Part shown: one piece after another, positions 54,179 through 63,999 of the stretch
Position numbering within the stretch: the first letter of the stretch is position 1
How the letters are laid out: each line of letters starts with the position of its first letter
Source of the DNA: Pleomorphochaeta sp963678575
GTDB lineage: Bacteria; Spirochaetota; Spirochaetia; Sphaerochaetales; Sphaerochaetaceae
DNA length: 64,000 bases
Reading direction: 5' to 3'
Assembly: GCA_963678575.2 (NCBI GenBank)
Contig: CAXXHV010000001.1
Location: 558,001 to 622,000 of the forward strand
Position numbers and translations under genes: made by a program
Notes under the pieces: model-generated
The model's input: the letters and a program-made list of their open reading frames with translations, nothing else
What the model was told of the DNA's origin: nothing
Database searches by the model: none

Positions 54179-54574
54179 TTTTTAGAGTTCCACAGTTGTA
54201 TTAGATATCATTTATTAAAGAGAGGAATTATTACTTTTTATAATTAAATATTTATTATTTTTATGATATGATTATTTTAAGATTTTATCTTTTTTATAGA
54301 TTTATAGATAGAGTAGAAAAAGACTGTTATATTCACTCTATTAGTTAGTTAAATAAGTATAAAATATGTCAAGTTTTAACAAATAATTATAAACAAATTT
54401 ATTATTGTAATTTAAGTATTTTTCTGTAATTCTTAAGATTGTGTTTAATTTATCTCAACTTTCTTTTTCTATAAAGCTAGAGAAACCTTTTTATTCAGCT
54501 TAATAACTAAAATTAATGAATATCAAATTTTAAAAAAATATACAAATAAGCAATATTGTTATATTATATAATTT
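54179..54574. other. AT-rich region between the XRE and Avs-like genes
   Basis: No gene is seen in these 396 nt. It contains the second TCAAGTTTTAA copy (54369-54379), 195 nt before the Avs-like start codon. A TATAAT at 54567 is too close to the ATG to serve as its promoter. Confidence 0.5.
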
Positions 54575-57500
54575 ATGAATAATTCACTTCACTTATTTCA
54601 ACATTTTAATAAAAATACAGATGCAATACCAACAAATAAAGGTTTTTTTTACCAAAATTTATTAACCTTAAATGATTTACTCGAAAATTATATAACCAAT
54701 ACATGTTCAGAGATTTATTGTGAGACTGAAGATGATATTAAAAACGTAAATAAAGAAAATAATAAAATAACTTTTACTCAAGTAAAAGCATATTCCAATA
54801 ATTTAACATTAACCTCAAAAGAAATGAAAAAAGCAATAATTAATTTCTTTCAACTCTATATTAAATATAAAGAGGAAGAAATTGATACAGATTATATTTT
54901 TACTACTACATCTAATCTTAATGGTAATTTATTTGAAGAATTAGGATTATCAAATTATATACTGAACGATGATATAAAAAAAGAAGCTATCATTGAAATA
55001 GAAATACTTTTGAAGAATGAATATGGGATTAAAAATGATACCTTTATAAAAAAAATCAACAAAAATATAAAAGAAAGATCAGATTATTTAAATAAATATC
55101 ATAATCCAAAGAAAAATCAAAGAAATAAACACAATAGATATAAAGAAGAATTAAATTCATTTAAGAAGAAAAAAAATGAATTAGAAGAAAATATAAATAA
55201 AATAAATGAAATTATAAATAATGAAGTCCCAAATTTTTTAAATAAAATTACTTGGGATGTTAAAGATATTGATATTGATAAAGCAATAGATATCATAAGT
55301 TATGATATTATAGATAAGATTTCTAAAATAAATTATTGTAAAAACAACATAGAGGAAGCGTATAATTACCTTTTAGTCGAAGTTGTAAAGGCTTCACAAT
55401 CTAAAGAAAAATCAAAAAGAGTATTATCAAATAAAACCATAGAGGATTTAATACAAAAGCTTAAAAATAAAGAAGACATAAAATCTTTATATATAAATAC
55501 TGAAATTATTAAAGCTTTTAAAATAACTTATAAAAAATTTAATCAATTAGAATCTAAAATAAATAAAGTTGAACAAGAACAAATAAATTTAAAAAAATCT
55601 ATTGATCTAATGAATAATGAAAAAATTATAGAAATTAATTTTGAATGGCTTACTAATGAATTTAATAAAAGTAAAGCATCAATGGATCAAAGATATACAC
55701 CAAACCAGCATATTGATACAAAATTAGAGTACAAATTAAACGCCTTTATTCTTTCTGAAAACTTTAAAAAACAATTCATAACTAATATTAATAAGATAGT
55801 AGAATTAGTAAGAAGTTTAAAACTAATTATAAATGAGCAGGAGAAAGAAGAATTAAAAAAAATTAATGATATAATATCTTCAAATTATATATTAAATAAC
55901 GTAGATTATAATAAACTTCCAAGTTTTTCGAAGATTTCTTTTAGTTTTCAAGAGATTCTAGATTTTACAAATTCATTACTTAATAGATATAAAAAAAATC
56001 AAGATAATGTTTATAAAATACATCAGATTGAACAAATAATATCTTCATTATTAAATACTAATCACTTTTTTAATGAATACAATTTATATGAGAAACAATT
56101 TTTACTAGTACAAGGACCAGCCGGAGTTGGTAAAAGCCATACCCTTACTCACATATGTGAACAAATTAATTTCCATAAACAAAATGCAATTTTATTTATT
56201 GGTGAACAATTTATAAATCAGAAATTACCTCAAGAACAAATTGTTAATTTAATCGATTGGAATAGTAACTTTGAAAATTTGTTAAATATATTTGAAGAAA
56301 ATGCTATAAAACTTAATCGACCTTCAATAATAATTATAGATGCAATAAATGAAAGTAATTATCCCAAAATTTGGAATACTCAATTAAATAGTATTATAGA
56401 AATAATTAAGAATTACAAACATATTAAATTAATTATAAGTTGCAGATCTGATTTTTCAGAGTTAGTTATACCTCCTTTAATATTAAAAAACACTAATAAA
56501 GATTTTTCTATAATATATCACAGTGGTTATGATTTAAAAATATCTGAAGCTATTCTTAGTTATTTTAAAGCATATAATATTAAAAGTGCTCAATTTCCAC
56601 TATTGTCAAGTGAATTTAAAAATCCCCTTTTCTTAAAGACTTTCTGTGAAACCTTTTCAAATAAAGAAATTCCTTTGGGTCCAATTAGTTTTTCTCAATT
56701 AATGAAAGAAAGGATAAAACAATGTAAAGAAGAATTATATAAAAGAATTAATTGTCCTAAATTTAAAGTTGATGAAGCTATTAATTATATTGCTAAACAA
56801 ATAGTAAAAAATAATGGGAATGCGATTTCTTCAGAAAAAATACAAAAAAAGTTTTTTAAGATTCATGTAAGTGGAGAAAGTGATTCATTATACAGACATT
56901 TAAAATCAAATGGAATTATTACAGAATTACCTGGAATTAATTGTAATAAACTTGTTAGGTTTCCTTTTCAAATGTTTTCTGATTATTTTATTGCTACAAG
57001 ATTATTGGAAAAATGTAAAACTATAAATGATGTTAAGATAATTATTGACAAACTATTAAATTCTCCAAACAATAATCAATATTACACACGAGGTATAATT
57101 CGTATGTTATCTATAATTATACCAGAAAAATTCCGTGTAGAATTTCTATCATTTTGCAACCCAAAAGATAAATTAGTATATGCTAAAGATTTTATTGAGT
57201 CTCTAACTTGGCGAAGTAATAATTCAATTACAGATAATACTATTAAGTTAATGGAAAAATATACAACATTTTTAACTGATGCACATTTATTAAATAATCT
57301 TATTCAACTATCGACTATACCTAATCATATATTTAATGCGACTTGGCTAGATAGTAAATTAAAAAAATTATCTTTATCAGATAAAGATTTATATTGGACA
57401 ATTCCTATAAGCAATTTAACTGAAAGTGATGATGAAAATAATATAAATTTATTACTTAATTGGGTTTTTGATGATTTGAATGATTTAATATCAAATGAAC

Positions 57501-59263
57501 AAGCTTGGTTAATTACAATATGTTTAACTTGGATATTATCAAGTAATAATAAATTATTGCGTTATCGAGCTTCAATAGCTTTAATTAAACTATTAAGAAA
57601 TAGAATAGAATTAATAATTAAAATGATACAATTCTTTGAAGATTGTAACGATCCTTATATTATAGAAAGAGTTTATGGAATTACTTGTGGTGTAATATTA
57701 CGAGAAAATAATTTAGATAATATATCAGCTATATGCGATATTATATATGAAGATTTTTTTTCAAAAGAAAAAATACCTACTAATATTTTACAAAGAGAAT
57801 ATGCAATACAAATAATCAATTACGGAATATTAAAAAATGCTATATCAATAAAAATTGATATAGCAAAATGCTCTCCACCTTTTAAATCATCAGAATTAAT
57901 TATTCCTCAAAAGTCAGACTTAGAAAATATAAACAAAAATGAGTTTTGGGTTCGAATAAATAACTCTTTGAAACCTGAAAAAGCATTTAATTATGGTGAT
58001 TTTGGAAGATATGTAATGGATTATGATGTTCATAAATTTTCTAATCAAAACTTGAACTTAAAGTATATAAAAGGTACTAAATATACTGATATCTTTGATG
58101 GAGATAAAGCAAAAGCCTTTATTCAAAAAAGAATAGAAGCTTTAGGTTGGTCCGATAAATTTTTTGAATATGATAAAAGGCAATATACAGGAAGACAAAA
58201 TGGACAAGCAGAAGAAATAAAAATAGAAAGGATTGGTAAAAAATATCAATGGATAGCTCTTTATGAATTGCTGGGATTTTTATCTGACAATTATTGGATG
58301 CATTCTCAAAATTTTCAAAATGATAATGGAATAATATGTGATAGTGCTCAATACTTTGATTTATCTTCATTTGATCCTACCCAACCAATTATTGATCCTC
58401 AAGAATTAATTGAAGATAATAATTATTCCTTAAATAGTAATAAGATAGTTTCAAAAGAAAGGACTAAATTATTTTCTATAGATGATAATTTTTCTAATCT
58501 AGAATTACTTTCAAATAGAGAAAAATGGGTATTAACACCTCCAAATGATTATAGCAATATAATAAATATAAATTTCAAAGGAAAATCTTATTTAACTTTA
58601 TCAACGCATTTAGAACAAAAAGAAAATTTATTAATAAATCAAGATGAAAAAGTATTAGGGAAATGTTCATTATGGATAGATATGCGTTGTTGGATAATTA
58701 AAAAAAAGGATATCCCAAAATTTATTAAGTATTGTAATTCTAAAGAATTTTATAATAATGGTCTTTCAAATATTGATATACATAATATTTGGTTAGGAAC
58801 TTACCCTTGGAATAAAGAGTGCGATTTTATAAAACAAATAAATAGACCTGCTTGGATAGAAAATTCTCCAGTTAATGTCTATCCTACAACAATTGAATAC
58901 TCAAATGGGAATTATCTTCATGGGAAAATACCTTCACCGTTACTTATCGATATATTGAATATAAGTTGGGATGGGTATAGTTTTAATTATATAGATGAAC
59001 AAAGTAATATTTTAATTACTAGTTATATAGATAATTCAGATAATCTTTCATTATTAGCAGATAAAAATAAGATTGTATCTAAATTTAACGAAAGTCAATA
59101 TTCGTTAATTTGGGCAAGTCTTTCAGAAAAGATGTGTTATAGCAGTTCTATTAGTACTTCAATTGTAAAAAAATGGGGAATAAATCAAAGAATTTATACT
59201 TTTGATAATAATAAGATAAACAAATTACACGATAAAAATTATGATATAGATTTACAAAGATAA
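54575..59263 (+). CDS. Avs-like STAND NTPase with N-terminal Cap4-type nuclease domain
   Basis: A 1562-aa protein. Residues about 20-130 resemble the Cap4/DUF4297 dsDNA-nuclease domain: GFFYQNLLTLNDLLENY, then E50/D53/D54 and the core TFTQVKAY (Gln69-Val-Lys71), fitting a PD-(D/E)xK site. Residues about 175-460 are helical and Lys/Glu-rich (coiled coil). The NTPase has Walker A VQGPAGVGKSHT (about 511-522) and Walker B SIIIIDAINES (about 583-593). About 800 residues of helical repeat-like and sensor sequence follow, including YGDFGRYVMDYD. This layout matches AVAST (Avs) immune proteins, which recognise phage proteins and then cut DNA. ATG 54575 has no visible ribosome binding site. Confidence 0.78.
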   Translation: MNNSLHLFQHFNKNTDAIPTNKGFFYQNLLTLNDLLENYITNTCSEIYCETEDDIKNVNKENNKITFTQVKAYSNNLTLTSKEMKKAIINFFQLYIKYKEEEIDTDYIFTTTSNLNGNLFEELGLSNYILNDDIKKEAIIEIEILLKNEYGIKNDTFIKKINKNIKERSDYLNKYHNPKKNQRNKHNRYKEELNSFKKKKNELEENINKINEIINNEVPNFLNKITWDVKDIDIDKAIDIISYDIIDKISKINYCKNNIEEAYNYLLVEVVKASQSKEKSKRVLSNKTIEDLIQKLKNKEDIKSLYINTEIIKAFKITYKKFNQLESKINKVEQEQINLKKSIDLMNNEKIIEINFEWLTNEFNKSKASMDQRYTPNQHIDTKLEYKLNAFILSENFKKQFITNINKIVELVRSLKLIINEQEKEELKKINDIISSNYILNNVDYNKLPSFSKISFSFQEILDFTNSLLNRYKKNQDNVYKIHQIEQIISSLLNTNHFFNEYNLYEKQFLLVQGPAGVGKSHTLTHICEQINFHKQNAILFIGEQFINQKLPQEQIVNLIDWNSNFENLLNIFEENAIKLNRPSIIIIDAINESNYPKIWNTQLNSIIEIIKNYKHIKLIISCRSDFSELVIPPLILKNTNKDFSIIYHSGYDLKISEAILSYFKAYNIKSAQFPLLSSEFKNPLFLKTFCETFSNKEIPLGPISFSQLMKERIKQCKEELYKRINCPKFKVDEAINYIAKQIVKNNGNAISSEKIQKKFFKIHVSGESDSLYRHLKSNGIITELPGINCNKLVRFPFQMFSDYFIATRLLEKCKTINDVKIIIDKLLNSPNNNQYYTRGIIRMLSIIIPEKFRVEFLSFCNPKDKLVYAKDFIESLTWRSNNSITDNTIKLMEKYTTFLTDAHLLNNLIQLSTIPNHIFNATWLDSKLKKLSLSDKDLYWTIPISNLTESDDENNINLLLNWVFDDLNDLISNEQAWLITICLTWILSSNNKLLRYRASIALIKLLRNRIELIIKMIQFFEDCNDPYIIERVYGITCGVILRENNLDNISAICDIIYEDFFSKEKIPTNILQREYAIQIINYGILKNAISIKIDIAKCSPPFKSSELIIPQKSDLENINKNEFWVRINNSLKPEKAFNYGDFGRYVMDYDVHKFSNQNLNLKYIKGTKYTDIFDGDKAKAFIQKRIEALGWSDKFFEYDKRQYTGRQNGQAEEIKIERIGKKYQWIALYELLGFLSDNYWMHSQNFQNDNGIICDSAQYFDLSSFDPTQPIIDPQELIEDNNYSLNSNKIVSKERTKLFSIDDNFSNLELLSNREKWVLTPPNDYSNIININFKGKSYLTLSTHLEQKENLLINQDEKVLGKCSLWIDMRCWIIKKKDIPKFIKYCNSKEFYNNGLSNIDIHNIWLGTYPWNKECDFIKQINRPAWIENSPVNVYPTTIEYSNGNYLHGKIPSPLLIDILNISWDGYSFNYIDEQSNILITSYIDNSDNLSLLADKNKIVSKFNESQYSLIWASLSEKMCYSSSISTSIVKKWGINQRIYTFDNNKINKLHDKNYDIDLQR

Positions 59264-59357
59264 TAAATATTGTTTGAAATGTCTATTGGAGATTGTGACT
59301 TAAATGTAAAAATAATCAATTAAATGAATACAAATAATAAGTGTAATTTTTAATTAT

Positions 59358-59368
59358 TTTACACCCTA
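59358..59368 (+). repeat. TTTACACCCTA direct repeat, left copy
   Basis: An 11-bp word identical to 63989-63999. It is followed by a related ATTACACCC (59379-59387) and preceded by an inverted GTGTAA (59341-59346). The two direct copies enclose the recombinase remnant and the NACHT gene. Confidence 0.45.
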
Positions 59369-59423
59369 TTGAAATAAATTACACCCACTTTTTCTTTAAT
59401 CGTATAGTTGTATTTTTTTGTAA

Positions 59424-59750
59424 ATTTCTTGGCAACTAGTAGTTTCAAATGCTACAACAATTCAAAATCAAGCAGATTATGATGAAAAAAATAACAACCT
59501 ATATTCTACATATTCTTCAGCTCATAATAAATTAAAAAGTCTTCGATCAACAATTCAAGATGAAATAATTAGAAAAAGTAAAATCAAGCAATTTTTAAAA
59601 GCATTAAAAGTCCAAGATGAAATCTTAACTGAATTTTCACCTAACCTTTTTCTATCTCTTGTTGATAGAATTGTGGTTTATTCAAAAGATGATATTAAGG
59701 TTGTTTTTAAGAATAAAAATGAGACACATAATTTAAATTATTCTTTTTAA
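59424..59750 (+). pseudogene. 3' remnant of a large serine site-specific recombinase
   Basis: An open frame of 108 codons without a start codon. It encodes the C-terminal part of a resolvase-type recombinase: SWQLVVSNATTIQNQADYDE, a coiled-coil segment, then KQFLKALKVQDEILTEFSP, LVDRIVVYSKDDIKVVFK and a stop at 59748. The LVDRIVVYSKDD pattern is the typical end of large serine recombinases that move integrative elements. The catalytic N-terminus, the recombinase domain and the zinc ribbon are gone. Its stop overlaps the convergent end of the NACHT gene. It suggests that this end of the island arrived on, or was broken by, a mobile element. Confidence 0.75.
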
Positions 59751-62700
59751 ATTAATTTCTTTATTATATTTAAATCGATTTTATTTATATTTCTACCTGC
59801 AAATGAGTCTATTATTTCACTGATAATGTTATATAAATAACCATAATTGTTTTTTGCAAGAATAGTTATATTTTTTATCAGATAATTTAATTCATACTGA
59901 TTTGTAATATTTTCTCCAATTTCTTTAAATGAAGCAATAGCTATTGAACGAATGGTTCTTCTACGTTCACTTTGTTCAGCATTTGAATAGGAATAGTTAA
60001 ATAATTTGATTAATAAATCTAAATGCGATAATTCAGCTGTTTTTAAAAAAGTATCAGAATTACTAAATCTTTCATTAATTAAACTGTTGTCATTATTTAA
60101 TAAATAATTAGCATAATATGTAAAAATTTCACCACTTATTTTTTCTGGATTATAGACTATATAATATTCCGCTAGACTTTTTTTCAAAAATACATCTTGC
60201 GCATTTTGAAAAGCATCTTTAGCTGCATTTAATAAATATTGTCTTTCATTAATATCAAATTCTGAAATGTTATTAAAAAAGGATAAAGTATAATTATTTT
60301 TCAACCCAGATTGTTTTATATTTAATTGAAAACTATTCGTTAGTATATCTCTTGGGATATCGGTAATTTTAAAATTAAATTTTTTAGCTGTTTTCAATGC
60401 AGAATAATTATATTTTTCATGGTTAATGTGATTTATAATATATTTAATTAGTATTTTCTTAAATTCTTCTTTTTGATATAAGGCAATAATAGATTCATTT
60501 TTTTCTAAATAATCAAATGCATTTGAAATATCTAAATAATGTTTTTCAGAATTCTCTATAGCTTTTTCTAGATTATCAAAAAGATATTTTATTATACTGT
60601 TTGTAGATATGAAATTTTCAAATAATTCATTCGAAGCTCCTAAAAAAATTAGATTATAGATTTGTTCTTGAATTTTGGCTTTAAAGGCTATATCTTCATG
60701 CAAAAATGTGGCTTTTCCTAAAATATATTTTAAATTAAAATGAATATTATACAATTGTAAAGAAATATCATCTAAAGGATATTTTTTTATTATTTTAATA
60801 CACCATTTCTTTATTTCAGCCTTTTCACATGTGTTAAAATTATTTATGTCCAATTCATGTATTTTGCAAAAATCTAAAAGATATCCTATATAATTCTCTT
60901 CCCATCTAGATGTAATTGAATTCAATATTTTATGTAATGGTAATTCTTCTAGTTTATTTGCTCTCATATACTCATCAATTAGATATGTTGCAAATAAATT
61001 ATAATTAATAATTTTATTATAATAATATGAATTTATATATGTGTCTCTAGTAATTGTTTTTGTTTCAAAATGGTCAAATATTCTATTAATTTGTTTTATT
61101 AAATCATTTTGATTAAATGCTATAGAATAATCTATTTTTGAGTGTTCTTTTTTATAAATTTCATTTTTTTCATGATCACTAATTTCTAATCTCTTAAGTA
61201 TACTTTGTTTATATTTTTTTGATATATTATCTGTTATTACTTGGTATATTGGATTGCTTTCTTCAATTGAATATAAAAATCTCTCAAAAAATTGCTTTAG
61301 GTTATTTTTTTTGGAATAATAAAACTGGCGTTTAAAAGAAATAAAAGCTTTCTCTGATGTTATAACTTCGTTTATATAATAATCCATGATTGGTCGAAAT
61401 ACTAAAAATTCAATACTATTAGAAATTAATATTTTAGATATTTTAATTATTTGTTTTTTGTTACCATCGTTTATAAGTATGTTCCAAAGATTTTCTGTTT
61501 TATTTAATATAGCATTTACATTAAACCATTTTATTAGCAATTGAGTTTTATCAGGATTTAATTTATCATTTGATATTTCAGTTTCAATTGCTTTGTTATA
61601 TTCAATAATTAATCGTTCTAAACTAGAATCATGAGAAATTTTTTTAACTTTATCAAGATCTATATTATTAATAACTTTCCAAATAATGTGAGGTTTAGTG
61701 GTTAAATATTCTTTAGTCAATGGGATATAATATTCCCAATCTATTATATGATTGGCTTTTAAGTAAGTTTCATCAGATATTTGTGAAGGGACATTATATC
61801 CTACAAAAACTGAATGTCCTTTATTAATTATAAACGATAATAAATTAAAATATAACTTATCATTATAAGGTACTTTGTTTTTTAATAAAATACTGCATAA
61901 CCGATTTATGGTTTCTCTTAAATCTGTTTTTGAGAAAATATTTTCACAAAAAATTAATAATTTATCGGATTTAACTACATCAATTAACTCAAGATTACAC
62001 AATATGTATAATAATTCTTTGATTAAATATTGATCTATTTTTTCTTTTTTAACTAATAACAAATTATTTATATACTTAAATAAATTTTGTCTTTGTTTGA
62101 CCGTTAAAGAATCATTATAATTGGATATTTTTAACAAAATATCAATTGCGTATTGCTGTGTATGAGAGCTTTCGGTTTTTATAATACTATCAAGTATTAT
62201 CTCTATATTTTTTTCTTTATACTCATTTTTAATAATAAAAGATATAAAATAATCTGGGATACTGTTAAATCTATCAAATATATTATTTGATTGTAAAATT
62301 CTTTTTATTATATCTACAATAATTCTTGGATCAATTTTATCTGATTCTACTGTGGTTATTTTTAATAAGTTTTCTTGATTAGCTATAAGGCTATTAAGAA
62401 TGGTTCGAAATTTTTCTATTTGTGTTTGTGATAAAATAATTAATAAATATCCAATTGTGTTAGTTAAATAAGATGGAATTATTGAATTATAGGTTATAAG
62501 TTGTATTATGATGTCAGGATCTTGTTTTGCTATTTTATTTGCTGCTAAATATTCTTGAATATTCTTATGACTAAAAGAAAAATTAGAAATATTTAAACTA
62601 ATATTAAATTCTTTTAATAATTGCATATCAGTGATATTAGAAAGTTGATTAACAGTCATATATAGAGCTAGATTTTCAAAATTTTCAATATTATTTGAGT

Positions 62701-63940
62701 CTTGTTTAGTAATTAATTGAATATCTTTTTCTGAAAGTTCGTTTAATAAATTGATAACACCATTAGGAATTTTTTTAGTTTCTTTATAAATCTCTATTAT
62801 TTTTGAAATAAAGAAAATATTGTTAGAGAAATTTTTCTTTTCAAAAAAAGCATATAATAAAGTTTTATCTTTTTGTGAAGGAATTTTAGAATCAATAAAT
62901 TCCATTATATTTTTTTTCTTTATTGGTTCAAGTTTAATTATATTATAGTTGTTATCAATTTGCTTAAATAGTGATGTAAAATTATAATTTGTTCTTGTTG
63001 ATAAAAAAACTTTTCTATCATAGGGAGAATTTTCAATAATTTGCTTTATTTCATTAATTAAAGTATTCGTCATATTAGGTGCTACTTCATCAAAACTATC
63101 CAATAATAACAATGCATCAGTTAAAATGTATTTATTTGTTGCACAAATATTTCTTTCTATACAGTCATATAAAGTTCCAGTATTGTAATATTTTAAATTA
63201 AAATAAACTATTGGTAAAAATACCTCAAATTTTTCATTTATCATTATTTGGTGAATTTTCACCAAAAAAGCTGATTTGCCACTTCCCGCATCGCCTTCTA
63301 AAATTGTTAATTTTGGCAATTGATTAAAATAGTCTCTAAGTGAAATATTATTGGATTCTTTTGTTTGGGGATTATAGTATGAGATTTCTCGATTAACAAA
63401 ATTTTCTATTAAATCTTTTTTATCTATAAATTGATTATGACTTCTTAAGTATTCGGCGGTTATATTAATAGAATCGATCGAATTTTTCACTAAATTTTCA
63501 ATTTGACTAATCCTATTTTTTAATGTTGATATATTTTTATCAAGTTCAGTCTTCCATGTTGCTAGAAATATTTTTAAATTTTCGTTAGGGAATTTATTTT
63601 CTAAAACTAATAAAATTTCTTGAATAAAATCATTAGCATAAAAATCTGAATCATCTTCATTTAGGTCATGAGAAATCAATAATTGGTAAATTGAATTATA
63701 AATATTTGTTTTAAACTCATAAATACTATTATTTTTTAAATCAGTAGCAACTTTTGTCATATTATCTTTAGAAAAAGCTGTAATTAATTGTTGTTTTTTT
63801 TGTTGTTCAAAATCTCTCAAATATGGTATTTTTTTGCCAACACTTATAAATATTTTTTCCCATTCTTTGATGCTGCTTTTTAAGTCTATTAATGATATTA
63901 TTTTTGAGGATAGAATATTTGTTGTTATTTCTGCAAGCAT
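59747..63940 (-). CDS. NACHT-domain STAND NTPase, putative antiphage sensor
   Basis: A 1397-aa protein. Residues 1-195 form an unassigned helical N-terminal domain. The NACHT core has Walker A TILEGDAGSGKSAF (about residues 211-224), a hydrophobic Walker B LLLLDSFDEV (about 274-283, the DxxDE pattern), and a sensor arginine in VFLSTRTNYNF. A winged-helix-like part leads to about 900 residues of helical repeats (HEAT-like; many KNEY/NSIL-type units), which probably sense the trigger. Bacterial NACHT proteins act in phage defence. No nuclease, TIR or protease motif is evident in the N-terminus, so the effector is unknown. GGGAG precedes the ATG. Confidence 0.8.
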   Translation of the reverse strand: MLAEITTNILSSKIISLIDLKSSIKEWEKIFISVGKKIPYLRDFEQQKKQQLITAFSKDNMTKVATDLKNNSIYEFKTNIYNSIYQLLISHDLNEDDSDFYANDFIQEILLVLENKFPNENLKIFLATWKTELDKNISTLKNRISQIENLVKNSIDSINITAEYLRSHNQFIDKKDLIENFVNREISYYNPQTKESNNISLRDYFNQLPKLTILEGDAGSGKSAFLVKIHQIMINEKFEVFLPIVYFNLKYYNTGTLYDCIERNICATNKYILTDALLLLDSFDEVAPNMTNTLINEIKQIIENSPYDRKVFLSTRTNYNFTSLFKQIDNNYNIIKLEPIKKKNIMEFIDSKIPSQKDKTLLYAFFEKKNFSNNIFFISKIIEIYKETKKIPNGVINLLNELSEKDIQLITKQDSNNIENFENLALYMTVNQLSNITDMQLLKEFNISLNISNFSFSHKNIQEYLAANKIAKQDPDIIIQLITYNSIIPSYLTNTIGYLLIILSQTQIEKFRTILNSLIANQENLLKITTVESDKIDPRIIVDIIKRILQSNNIFDRFNSIPDYFISFIIKNEYKEKNIEIILDSIIKTESSHTQQYAIDILLKISNYNDSLTVKQRQNLFKYINNLLLVKKEKIDQYLIKELLYILCNLELIDVVKSDKLLIFCENIFSKTDLRETINRLCSILLKNKVPYNDKLYFNLLSFIINKGHSVFVGYNVPSQISDETYLKANHIIDWEYYIPLTKEYLTTKPHIIWKVINNIDLDKVKKISHDSSLERLIIEYNKAIETEISNDKLNPDKTQLLIKWFNVNAILNKTENLWNILINDGNKKQIIKISKILISNSIEFLVFRPIMDYYINEVITSEKAFISFKRQFYYSKKNNLKQFFERFLYSIEESNPIYQVITDNISKKYKQSILKRLEISDHEKNEIYKKEHSKIDYSIAFNQNDLIKQINRIFDHFETKTITRDTYINSYYYNKIINYNLFATYLIDEYMRANKLEELPLHKILNSITSRWEENYIGYLLDFCKIHELDINNFNTCEKAEIKKWCIKIIKKYPLDDISLQLYNIHFNLKYILGKATFLHEDIAFKAKIQEQIYNLIFLGASNELFENFISTNSIIKYLFDNLEKAIENSEKHYLDISNAFDYLEKNESIIALYQKEEFKKILIKYIINHINHEKYNYSALKTAKKFNFKITDIPRDILTNSFQLNIKQSGLKNNYTLSFFNNISEFDINERQYLLNAAKDAFQNAQDVFLKKSLAEYYIVYNPEKISGEIFTYYANYLLNNDNSLINERFSNSDTFLKTAELSHLDLLIKLFNYSYSNAEQSERRRTIRSIAIASFKEIGENITNQYELNYLIKNITILAKNNYGYLYNIISEIIDSFAGRNINKIDLNIIKKLI

Positions 63941-63988
63941 AAAGAACTCCCAATTATTAATTTAAACATATTTTATTATAATTAATAG

Positions 63989-63999
63989 TTTACACCCTA
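63989..63999 (+). repeat. TTTACACCCTA direct repeat, right copy
   Basis: Exact second copy of the word at 59358-59368, about 50 bp upstream of the NACHT start codon and at the very edge of the window. Confidence 0.45.

Noticed and set aside
54567..54572. TATAAT as promoter of a leaderless Avs-like transcript
   Set aside because: Only 2 nt separate it from the ATG, so transcription would start downstream of the start codon.
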